In this document: positions 54,961-63,990 of the stretch, in pieces
How the letters are laid out: every line of letters begins with the position of its first letter
Position numbering within the stretch: position 1 is the first letter of the stretch
Origin: Melieria omissa
Lineage: Eukaryota > Arthropoda > Insecta > Diptera > Ulidiidae
NCBI GenBank assembly: GCA_963971225.1
Contig: OZ020269.1
Span: 84,358,450-84,422,449 of the forward strand
DNA: 64,000 bases
Reading direction: 5' to 3'
Position numbers and translations under genes: made by a program
Notes under the pieces: model-generated
Databases searched by the model: none
What the model was told of the DNA's origin: nothing
Seen by the model: the letters and a program-made list of their open reading frames with translations, nothing else

Positions 54961-56254
54961 ACACTTCGTTCAATAATGTGTGTGACTGACACATAGATGG
55001 CGGCACTAACATTAAATCAATATTTTTTTCGAAATTGTGAACCTTTTTCAGGCTTACTGTCAAAATTATATGTCAATCCGACCATTAGTTTACAAGTTGC
55101 AGTGCTTTAAGTGACACTACTTTTGAGTTAAAAAAAAAAAATGAATTCAAAGCAATTCCGTGTGCTGATTTATCATTGTTTTTTAATGAAAAAAAAATAC
55201 TGTTCAATGCCAGGAATGGCTTGAAAAACATTATTCGGACTCTGCTCCATCAAAAAGAACCATTTGTTATTGGTATGCCGAATTCAAACGTGGTCGTACA
55301 GACACCGATGACATTCCATCTACTGGACGGCCAAATGACGCTGTTATTCCGGAAAACGTTGAAAAAACACTGAAAATCATTATGTCCGACCGTAAAGTGA
55401 AAGTGGGGGAGATTGCTGACATTCTAAAGATATCAGCAGGCAGTGTACACACCATAATACACGAACATTTGGTTATGAAAAAGGTGTTTTCGAAATGGGT
55501 GCCGCGTTTGCTCACACCGGAGCAAAAACAACAACGAATCGATGATTCAAAGAGCTGTTTGGACATGTTTACGCGCAACAAGTCGGAGTTTTTGCGTCGG
55601 TACATCACAATGGATGAAACATGGATCCACCATTTCACTCCAGAGTCAAATCGGCAGTCTGCTGAGTGGCATGCAACCGGTGAAAGCCGCCCAAAGCGTC
55701 CAAAGGCACAAACATCGGCTGGCAAGGTTATGGCGTCAGTATTTTGGGATGTGCACGGAATAATATTCATCGACTATCTTGAAAAAGGGAAAACAATCAA
55801 TAGCGACTATTATATAGCGTTGTTGGAACGTTTGAAAGAAGAAATCGCGATTAAGCGGCCCCATATGAAGAAGAAAAAAGTGTTGTTTCACCAAGACAAT
55901 GCACCGTGTCACAAGTCGATGAAACGATGGCAAAAATGCATGAATTGGGCTTCGAATTGCTTCCTCATCCCCCGTATTCTCCAGATCTGGCCCCCAGCGA
56001 CTACTGGCTCTTCGCAGACCTCAAAAAGATGCTCCGTGGTAAGAGATTTGGCTCAAATGATGAAGTAATCGCCGAAACTAACGCCTATTTTGAAGGCAAA
56101 GAAAAATCGTTCTACAAAGGCGGTATCGAAAGATTGGAAAAGCGTTGGAATGATTGTATCTCCCTAAAAGGGGACTATGTTGATGAATAAAAACGAATTT
56201 TGGCAAAAAAATGTGTTTTAATTAGTTAGTCACACACATTATTGAACGAAGTGT
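54961..56254 (+). mobile_element. Irritans-type mariner, full length 1294 bp
   Basis: Both ends are present: ACACTTCGTTCAATAATGTG and its inverse, identical for 27 bp, with TA at 54959-54960 and 56255-56256. Length is normal for a mariner. The transposase frame is broken twice. Its part from 55247 onwards belongs to the 4519-bp tandem duplication. Confidence 0.93.
55141..56190 (+). pseudogene. Mariner transposase (irritans), two frameshifts
   Basis: ATG at 55141. A run of 9 A (8 in the copy at 50324) shifts the frame after residue ~18. The correct frame then runs from about 55200 through KRTICYWYAEFKRGRTDTDD, TMDETWIHHFTPESNRQSA and LFHQDNAPCHK to about 55918, where 3 A instead of 4 (GATGAAACGATGG) shifts it again. 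The last part reads MAKMHELGFELLPHPPYSPD, LAPSDYWLFADLKKML, KRWNDCISLKGDYVDE and stops at 56190. All three aspartates of the DD34D triad are present but in different frames. Inactive as it stands. Confidence 0.9.
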
Positions 56255-56256
56255 TA

Positions 56257-56505
56257 TTACATTTAATGAGATCATAAACTCAACTCAGATTATTATGCAT
56301 TTTGTGTTTGGTAACAAAGGAAATAGTAGTTTCGTGTTCGTGGAGGACATTTTACCCTCTTTGGAGGACGGAGGAGATTTGAGTAATTTGGAGGACTGTC
56401 CTCCACAATGGAGGACGGGTGGCAAGCCTAAACGCAATGCTTCGCATTAAAAGGGGTCATCCCCTGCGCGTTTGTTCGTGTTAAAAAAAAACAAAAAGTT
56501 CGAGT
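56257..56505. other. Spacer with GGAGGAC cluster and non-LTR tail remnant
   Basis: 56339-56417 has GGAGGAC four times plus its inverse GTCCTCC. 56430-56500 is the 3' tail (AACGCAATGCTTCGCATTAA, GGGGTCATCCCCTGCGCG) of the non-LTR family at 45167-47795, a strongly 5'-truncated copy. Confidence 0.6.
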
Positions 56506-56545
56506 TGTCGGAGGGGCTCCAACACCGACTTGTACTCATGAGAAA
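56506..56545 (+). pseudogene. Last codons of a divergent Gr relic
   Basis: TTCGAGTTGTCGGAGGGGCT matches the 3' end of the relic at 44661-44839 (TTCGAGTTGGTGGAGCGGCT). Only the very end remains, next to the non-LTR tail. Confidence 0.55.
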
Positions 56546-56972
56546 GAAACAGAACATGGTGGCGTTTTGAGATGGTTGTGAAAAAATGGTGCACACACGA
56601 ATTGAAATCAACAAACAGATTTTTAGGAGGTTTCAAATACCCAAAATCCCTGACGTGCGCCAGTGCTGCCATCTATCGTCCCCTAAAAGAGACACCTCCG
56701 TATGGTGAGATTTTGTAAAAGTTGATATCTCAGGATTGATTTCTTCAATGAGCGCTCAGTTATTTTCCGTTAGTCTTTACTGGCACTGTGTTGTTGTTGA
56801 ACTTAATCCAAAATAACGAATTGAACTGAATCATGTTGATGGATGGGAAAAGTTTTGGCAACTTGGAGAATAGCAAACCCACACTTCTGCAATAGAAGCC
56901 CAGTGTATCTATGTATATGGCTTAGGCTGAATTAGATTATTAAGTTTTATTGGTTTTTTGAGATGAGATTAA

Positions 56973-57174
56973 CCCATTCGCTGCCAATAACGAGTATACT
57001 CGTCTTTGGCAGGGTGTCATGTATTGCCAAGACGAGTATACACGTCCTACTTTAAATATGTTATAACATGCAGGCTTTTGAATTAACAAATTTTTTGTGG
57101 ATAACAGAGCTTTGCTCAAAATATACATGGCAATGGGAAGGACTTCATATAATTTAGGCTTGGCAGCGAATGGA
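56973..57174. mobile_element. piggyBac-type MITE, 202 bp, TTAA target duplication
   Basis: TTAA at 56969-56972 and 57175-57178. Ends (C/T)CCATTCGCTGCCAA inverted. Contains the perfect palindrome ACGAGTATACTCGT. The empty site at about 47910-47925 (GTTTAAACATTGC) confirms the insertion. Confidence 0.85.
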
Positions 57175-57383
57175 TTAAACATTGCTTTCTCAAGGATTAA
57201 CTTTGCTGCTAATATTTTCTATTAACATGATTTTTCGCACTTCAATATGAGCTCAATAAATCCCTATAAAAAAAATTGCGTTCGTTTTTTTATAATCCCA
57301 AAATAAATCTTAACAAATTCCACATTCTATACGCAACAGAACCTTGTTTCATTCTAAAATAAAACTTTTTCGTAATAACTATA

Positions 57384-58049
57384 GTCGGGTCTGAGTATAT
57401 TGAACACTCTATATAGTGAACACCTCGCTATAGTGAACACCCAAATTTTGACATGGGGCCTCTAAATATGGAACACAATTTTGAAAGCAATTTCAGGCAA
57501 AAAACAAAAAGTGTTTTTTGAGCAAATAAAACGAGTTTTTAAACAAACACAAACATGTTAACCGTGATATTGTTACGAAAACCCCAAGTTTTCCAAGGTT
57601 CGTTTGGATTATGTTTGAAAATAAAACAACTTCAACTACTCAGCACAAAATGCAGTCAGAAACTAACAATCACTTTATTTACACATTTACACTTGTTCTA
57701 CTTTACACTTCTACTATTGCATGTTTCCTCTTTGCCTGCTCACCACAGACTCGACTCCTTGCGCTGCCACTGCTGCTTTTATACTAGTTTTCTTAGCGCG
57801 CCGAAGTTTCTTGCAACTTCCAATTGGAACCATCCATCCATATCCTATCCGACCATCCTTGCCATATCGGACTATACCAAGCGAATTATACCAAATTTGC
57901 CGTACTTCAAAGTGCATGCCTAAAAGTATGCTTGGAAAAGCATTCGTGCATAGAAAAGCATTCAAAACAGAGTGCCTTATCGTTTCAATATAGTGAACAA
58001 CCTCAATACTGTGATCAGGCCTTGCAATAATAAAGCTAAGCAGTGGAAG
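57384..58049. mobile_element. Element with TATA target duplication and TAGTGAACA repeats, carrying a solo LTR
   Basis: TATA stands at 57380-57383 and 58050-58053; the uninterrupted site is AACTATAATCATAAAG (5583 and 48157). Near the left end the phrase (A/T)TGAACA occurs three times (ATATTGAACA, ATAGTGAACACC twice) and near the right end again (ATATAGTGAACA). It resembles pogo/Tigger-type non-autonomous elements, an inference. 57571-57976 is a later LTR insertion. Confidence 0.6.
57571..57976 (-). mobile_element. Solo LTR, minus orientation
   Basis: Starts TGTTACGAAAACCCC on the plus strand. The minus strand has TATA box GTATAAAAGCAGCAGTGGCA and poly(A) signal near the TGTTACG end. Same family as 21690-22105. 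The end furthest from TGTTACG is approximate. Confidence 0.6.
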
Positions 58050-58288
58050 TATAATCATAAAGTTTTAAGTTTGCATTTCAATTAAACTTTTAATATATTT
58101 TTGTAACTTCGGACTTTGAAAATTACGTTCGATTTTGTAACGAAAAGAGCCGCTAAAAACGTCTAAAGACAAAAACCTCCGCTATGGCCGAACAAGAAAA
58201 AAGAAAACACAATCAGAAAAGCTACCTAAAACTATGCTACAAAAACGGGCCACTGATGTGTGTTGTTAAAATGACAACAAAATTTTCG

Positions 58289-58360
58289 GCCTGGATAGTC
58301 CACAACCAGTGTGCTGGCTGTTCATCTTCAGACATTTAATGCTCGATTCCTAGTTCGGGC
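58289..58360 (+). other. 72-nt tRNA-like sequence upstream of Gr
   Basis: GCCTGGA ... TTCGGGC, with TAGTCCACAACC and GCTCGATTCCTAG inside. Exactly 72 nt like the others. Confidence 0.45.
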
Positions 58361-58450
58361 TGTTTAAACACCCATCTACTTCGTCGCTATCCACAAGAAG
58401 TAGACAAGAATTACAATCAACGCACAAGTGCGCATAACACTGGCGGCTAA

Positions 58451-58469
58451 CGTCAACTGTCCGTTGACG
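58451..58469. promoter_or_regulatory. Inverted repeat CGTCAAC-N5-GTTGACG
   Basis: Perfect arms; here separated from the Gr ATG by an 810-bp transposon insertion. Confidence 0.45.
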
Positions 58470-58485
58470 AATTTTCGATTTGTTA

Positions 58486-59295
58486 CCCTGCGGGACATGG
58501 GTGTTGCAAAAACTAACAGTGGAAGAGAGACAATTTGGCTATGAAATTTTTTATATGAAAGAAAAAATCAAACTTTCATTTAAACAGCTTCTGCATCAGC
58601 AATGATGCATTTATAACACAGCAATGATGAATAAATGCCTCAGCGCTGACAGAAACAAGAGTACAGATAGAACTTAACAGTTCATCCATATAGGTAACTA
58701 TGTGTGGAAAAGAGACAGTTATACCAGCCGCCAACACGTGGCACCTTGTCAGATTCGATTTTGACATTATGTGGTGAAATTTCAGTGAACGAGGTGGACG
58801 CTAAGATAAGGAAGTATAAAAAAATTAATTAAAGTGATAAACTTTTTTAAGATATTTGCAGGATTTTTCAAAACGGATGCAACTAATTTCAGCGCCTTGA
58901 CGTTTATAAAGCTCCCAACTCAACAGAACCTCAGTTCTCTCATGTCGTCTTGAGCTTTTCCATTTGGCCACGTTTTATATACATAAGTTTTGTATCAAAG
59001 GAATCATTTTTGTTATAGTTATATGTTGGAATGGAATGGAAATTTATATCAGCGGCGATGCATTTAGTCACTTCCAGCGTGCATTCAATTTTAATATGAG
59101 TAAATGAGACAGCTATAAGTTCCACAAGTTACTGAAGTTCGTGTGTTGAAAGGTGATGCAAGATTACATGTACACAAAAGCTTCCATCATTTTTTTCACA
59201 AAGCCCTTAAGAAGATGATGGGAAAATATGATGGAAACTTTGATCAGCACTGATAGTCAAATGATGGGTAAAGTGAGCGTCAGTGTCCCGCAGGG
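58486..59295. mobile_element. TA-flanked element with CCCTGCGGGACA ends, 810 bp
   Basis: Perfect 12-bp inverted ends CCCTGCGGGACA, TA at 58484-58485 and 59296-59297. Other Gr units show the uninterrupted sequence (GATTTGTTGGCTTATTTG). No transposase. It sits between the inverted repeat and the Gr start. The terminal CCCTGC and the TA target link it to the element at 53437-54551. Confidence 0.85.
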
Positions 59296-59471
59296 TAGCT
59301 TATTTGATGTCAGATTAATTAGAGCAGTCGATTTTATCAAAGCCATTTCATTGACTTGTGTCAGGTGCAAGTGTGCCCAAAGCAATCAAAGATTTGAAAC
59401 TCACTCAAGTGGGCATAGGTACGCAGCCATAACCTCAACAGTTTGTCGTCGTTTCTTCAGCGAGCCACATC

Positions 59472-59765
59472 ATGCATCGCTCCAACGTCGCACCGCGTCG
59501 CCGCATCAACCACTTCATCGGCTGCTTTAGTTTCTACTTTGCTCTGCTCATGGGCGCCACCAGCGTACACATAGACTTCCTCCGGCGGAAAGTGCACACC
59601 ACGCTGCACTACAAGTTGTGCGCTGTCTGCGCGAATGTCGCTTTAGTGGCCACCATGCCCTGGTACTATCACACCGTCTCTCGCTACCTGCCAAAGTTCC
59701 AGCCGAATGCCACGTTGCTGTCCCTCAGCCGTATGATAGGTTGGTTCCACAGAACGCTGGTGCTG
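59472..59765 (+). pseudogene. Gustatory receptor, first 98 codons only
   Basis: M-H-R-S-N-V-A-P-R start, then two hydrophobic segments and RMIGWFHRTLVL, matching Gr residues 1-97. The sequence then switches to mariner. The rest of this Gr gene presumably lies beyond 64000, after the second copy. Confidence 0.9.
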
Positions 59766-60587
59766 CCATCAAAAAGAACCATTTGTTATTGGTATGCCGA
59801 ATTCAAACGTGGTCGTACAGACACCGATGACATTCCATCTACTGGACGGCCAAATGACGCTGTTATTCCGGAAAACGTTGAAAAAACACTGAAAATCATT
59901 ATGTCCGACCGTAAAGTGAAAGTGGGGGAGATTGCTGACATTCTAAAGATATCAGCAGGCAGTGTACACACCATAATACACGAACATTTGGTTATGAAAA
60001 AGGTGTTTTCGAAATGGGTGCCGCGTTTGCTCACACCGGAGCAAAAACAACAACGAATCGATGATTCAAAGAGCTGTTTGGACATGTTTACGCGCAACAA
60101 GTCGGAGTTTTTGCGTCGGTACATCACAATGGATGAAACATGGATCCACCATTTCACTCCAGAGTCAAATCGGCAGTCTGCTGAGTGGCATGCAACCGGT
60201 GAAAGCCGCCCAAAGCGTCCAAAGGCACAAACATCGGCTGGCAAGGTTATGGCGTCAGTATTTTGGGATGTGCACGGAATAATATTCATCGACTATCTTG
60301 AAAAAGGGAAAACAATCAATAGCGACTATTATATAGCGTTGTTGGAACGTTTGAAAGAAGAAATCGCGATTAAGCGGCCCCATATGAAGAAGAAAAAAGT
60401 GTTGTTTCACCAAGACAATGCACCGTGTCACAAGTCGATGAAACGATGGCAAAAATGCATGAATTGGGCTTCGAATTGCTTCCTCATCCCCCGTATTCTC
60501 CAGATCTGGCCCCCAGCGACTACTGGCTCTTCGCAGACCTCAAAAAGATGCTCCGTGGTAAGAGATTTGGCTCAAATGATGAAGTAA
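59472..60587 (+). CDS. Chimeric frame: Gr N-terminus fused to mariner transposase, 371 codons
   Basis: From the Gr ATG the frame stays open across the tandem-duplication junction (59765/59766). The first 98 codons are Gr, with the first two membrane segments and part of the third. The remaining 273 codons are irritans mariner transposase from PSKRTICYWYAEFKRG onwards, in the transposase frame. It lacks about the first 36 transposase residues (part of the first helix-turn-helix) but keeps TMDETW and HQDNAP. At about 60437 the old 3-A frameshift takes over, so the third catalytic aspartate is not in this frame; stop at 60587. Transcription is not known. It could be a mere by-product of the rearrangement, or an assembly join. 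Confidence 0.6.
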   Translation: MHRSNVAPRRRINHFIGCFSFYFALLMGATSVHIDFLRRKVHTTLHYKLCAVCANVALVATMPWYYHTVSRYLPKFQPNATLLSLSRMIGWFHRTLVLPSKRTICYWYAEFKRGRTDTDDIPSTGRPNDAVIPENVEKTLKIIMSDRKVKVGEIADILKISAGSVHTIIHEHLVMKKVFSKWVPRLLTPEQKQQRIDDSKSCLDMFTRNKSEFLRRYITMDETWIHHFTPESNRQSAEWHATGESRPKRPKAQTSAGKVMASVFWDVHGIIFIDYLEKGKTINSDYYIALLERLKEEIAIKRPHMKKKKVLFHQDNAPCHKSMKRWQKCMNWASNCFLIPRILQIWPPATTGSSQTSKRCSVVRDLAQMMK

Positions 60588-60773
60588 TCGCCGAAACTAA
60601 CGCCTATTTTGAAGGCAAAGAAAAATCGTTCTACAAAGGCGGTATCGAAAGATTGGAAAAGCGTTGGAATGATTGTATCTCCCTAAAAGGGGACTATGTT
60701 GATGAATAAAAACGAATTTTGGCAAAAAAATGTGTTTTAATTAGTTAGTCACACACATTATTGAACGAAGTGT
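59766..60773 (+). mobile_element. Mariner, 5'-truncated second copy
   Basis: Begins inside the transposase (equivalent of 55247) and ends at the same 3' terminal repeat and TA. It arose by tandem duplication, not by transposition, since it has no 5' terminal repeat or target duplication. Confidence 0.9.
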
Positions 60774-61491
60774 TATTACATTTAATGAGATCATAAACTC
60801 AACTCAGATTATTATGCATTTTGTGTTTGGTAACAAAGGAAATAGTAGTTTCGTGTTCGTGGAGGACATTTTACCCTCTTTGGAGGACGGAGGAGATTTG
60901 AGTAATTTGGAGGACTGTCCTCCACAATGGAGGACGGGTGGCAAGCCTAAACGCAATGCTTCGCATTAAAAGGGGTCATCCCCTGCGCGTTTGTTCGTGT
61001 TAAAAAAAAACAAAAAGTTCGAGTTGTCGGAGGGGCTCCAACACCGACTTGTACTCATGAGAAAGAAACAGAACATGGTGGCGTTTTGAGATGGTTGTGA
61101 AAAAATGGTGCACACACGAATTGAAATCAACAAACAGATTTTTAGGAGGTTTCAAATACCCAAAATCCCTGACGTGCGCCAGTGCTGCCATCTATCGTCC
61201 CCTAAAAGAGACACCTCCGTATGGTGAGATTTTGTAAAAGTTGATATCTCAGGATTGATTTCTTCAATGAGCGCTCAGTTATTTTCCGTTAGTCTTTACT
61301 GGCACTGTGTTGTTGTTGAACTTAATCCAAAATAACGAATTGAACTGAATCATGTTGATGGATGGGAAAAGTTTTGGCAACTTGGAGAATAGCAAACCCA
61401 CACTTCTGCAATAGAAGCCCAGTGTATCTATGTATATGGCTTAGGCTGAATTAGATTATTAAGTTTTATTGGTTTTTTGAGATGAGATTAA

Positions 61492-61693
61492 CCCATTCGC
61501 TGCCAATAACGAGTATACTCGTCTTTGGCAGGGTGTCATGTATTGCCAAGACGAGTATACACGTCCTACTTTAAATATGTTATAACATGCAGGCTTTTGA
61601 ATTAACAAATTTTTTGTGGATAACAGAGCTTTGCTCAAAATATACATGGCAATGGGAAGGACTTCATATAATTTAGGCTTGGCAGCGAATGGA
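61492..61693. mobile_element. piggyBac-type MITE, duplicate
   Basis: Copy of 56973-57174 with the same TTAA borders. Confidence 0.85.
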
Positions 61694-61902
61694 TTAAACA
61701 TTGCTTTCTCAAGGATTAACTTTGCTGCTAATATTTTCTATTAACATGATTTTTCGCACTTCAATATGAGCTCAATAAATCCCTATAAAAAAAATTGCGT
61801 TCGTTTTTTTATAATCCCAAAATAAATCTTAACAAATTCCACATTCTATACGCAACAGAACCTTGTTTCATTCTAAAATAAAACTTTTTCGTAATAACTA
61901 TA

Positions 61903-62568
61903 GTCGGGTCTGAGTATATTGAACACTCTATATAGTGAACACCTCGCTATAGTGAACACCCAAATTTTGACATGGGGCCTCTAAATATGGAACACAATTT
62001 TGAAAGCAATTTCAGGCAAAAAACAAAAAGTGTTTTTTGAGCAAATAAAACGAGTTTTTAAACAAACACAAACATGTTAACCGTGATATTGTTACGAAAA
62101 CCCCAAGTTTTCCAAGGTTCGTTTGGATTATGTTTGAAAATAAAACAACTTCAACTACTCAGCACAAAATGCAGTCAGAAACTAACAATCACTTTATTTA
62201 CACATTTACACTTGTTCTACTTTACACTTCTACTATTGCATGTTTCCTCTTTGCCTGCTCAACACAGACTCGACTCCTTGCGCTGCCACTGCTGCTTTTA
62301 TACTAGTTTTCTTAGCGCGCCGAAGTTTCTTGCAACTTCCAATTGGAACCATCCATCCATATCCTATCCGACCATCCTTGCCATATCGGACTATACCAAG
62401 CGAATTATACCAAATTTGCCGTACTTCAAAGTGCATGCCTAAAAGTATGCTTGGAAAAGCATTCGTGCATAGAAAAGCATTCAAAACAGAGTGCCTTATC
62501 GTTTCAATATAGTGAACAACCTCAATACTGTGATCAGGCCTTGCAATAATAAAGCTAAGCAGTGGAAG
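61903..62568. mobile_element. TATA-flanked element with solo LTR, duplicate
   Basis: Copy of 57384-58049; the solo LTR lies at 62090-62495. Confidence 0.6.
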
Positions 62569-62807
62569 TATAATCATAAAGTTTTAAGTTTGCATTTCAA
62601 TTAAACTTTTAATATATTTTTGTAACTTCGGACTTTGAAAATTACGTTCGATTTTGTAACGAAAAGAGCCGCTAAAAACGTCTAAAGACAAAAACCTCCG
62701 CTATGGCCGAACAAGAAAAAAGAAAACACAATCAGAAAAGCTACCTAAAACTATGCTACAAAAACGGGCCACTGATGTGTGTTGTTAAAATGACAACAAA
62801 ATTTTCG

Positions 62808-62879
62808 GCCTGGATAGTCCACAACCAGTGTGCTGGCTGTTCATCTTCAGACATTTAATGCTCGATTCCTAGTTCGGGC
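62808..62879 (+). other. 72-nt tRNA-like sequence, duplicate
   Basis: Copy of 58289-58360. Confidence 0.45.
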
Positions 62880-63004
62880 TGTTTAAACACCCATCTACTT
62901 CGTCGCTATCCACAAGAAGTAGACAAGAATTACAATCAACGCACAAGTGCGCATAACACTGGCGGCTAACGTCAACTGTCCGTTGACGAATTTTCGATTT
63001 GTTA

Positions 63005-63814
63005 CCCTGCGGGACATGGGTGTTGCAAAAACTAACAGTGGAAGAGAGACAATTTGGCTATGAAATTTTTTATATGAAAGAAAAAATCAAACTTTCATTT
63101 AAACAGCTTCTGCATCAGCAATGATGCATTTATAACACAGCAATGATGAATAAATGCCTCAGCGCTGACAGAAACAAGAGTACAGATAGAACTTAACAGT
63201 TCATCCATATAGGTAACTATGTGTGGAAAAGAGACAGTTATACCAGCCGCCAACACGTGGCACCTTGTCAGATTCGATTTTGACATTATGTGGTGAAATT
63301 TCAGTGAACGAGGTGGACGCTAAGATAAGGAAGTATAAAAAAATTAATTAAAGTGATAAACTTTTTTAAGATATTTGCAGGATTTTTCAAAACGGATGCA
63401 ACTAATTTCAGCGCCTTGACGTTTATAAAGCTCCCAACTCAACAGAACCTCAGTTCTCTCATGTCGTCTTGAGCTTTTCCATTTGGCCACGTTTTATATA
63501 CATAAGTTTTGTATCAAAGGAATCATTTTTGTTATAGTTATATGTTGGAATGGAATGGAAATTTATATCAGCGGCGATGCATTTAGTCACTTCCAGCGTG
63601 CATTCAATTTTAATATGAGTAAATGAGACAGCTATAAGTTCCACAAGTTACTGAAGTTCGTGTGTTGAAAGGTGATGCAAGATTACATGTACACAAAAGC
63701 TTCCATCATTTTTTTCACAAAGCCCTTAAGAAGATGATGGGAAAATATGATGGAAACTTTGATCAGCACTGATAGTCAAATGATGGGTAAAGTGAGCGTC
63801 AGTGTCCCGCAGGG
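63005..63814. mobile_element. CCCTGCGGGACA element, duplicate
   Basis: Copy of 58486-59295 with the same TA borders. Confidence 0.85.
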
Positions 63815-63990
63815 TAGCTTATTTGATGTCAGATTAATTAGAGCAGTCGATTTTATCAAAGCCATTTCATTGACTTGTGTCAGGTGCAAGTGTGCCCAAA
63901 GCAATCAAAGATTTGAAACTCACTCAAGTGGGCATAGGTACGCAGCCATAACCTCAACAGTTTGTCGTCGTTTCTTCAGCGAGCCACATC

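Larger units (their letters stand above)
56546..58288. other. Gr-unit spacer carrying two insertions
   Basis: Backbone equivalent to 4850-5843, interrupted by elements at 56973-57174 and 57384-58049. No gene. Confidence 0.6.
55247..59765. repeat. 4519-bp tandem duplication, first copy
   Basis: Repeated immediately at 59766-64000 with almost no differences (for example CTCACCACAGAC against CTCAACACAGAC near 57743 and 62262). The left border lies inside the mariner transposase and the right border inside Gr exon 1. There is little or no homology at the junction. Confidence 0.95.

Noticed and set aside
59766..60773. Independent mariner insertion into the Gr gene at 59472
   Set aside because: There is no 5' terminal repeat or TA at the join and the downstream sequence repeats 55247 onwards, so it is a duplication junction.
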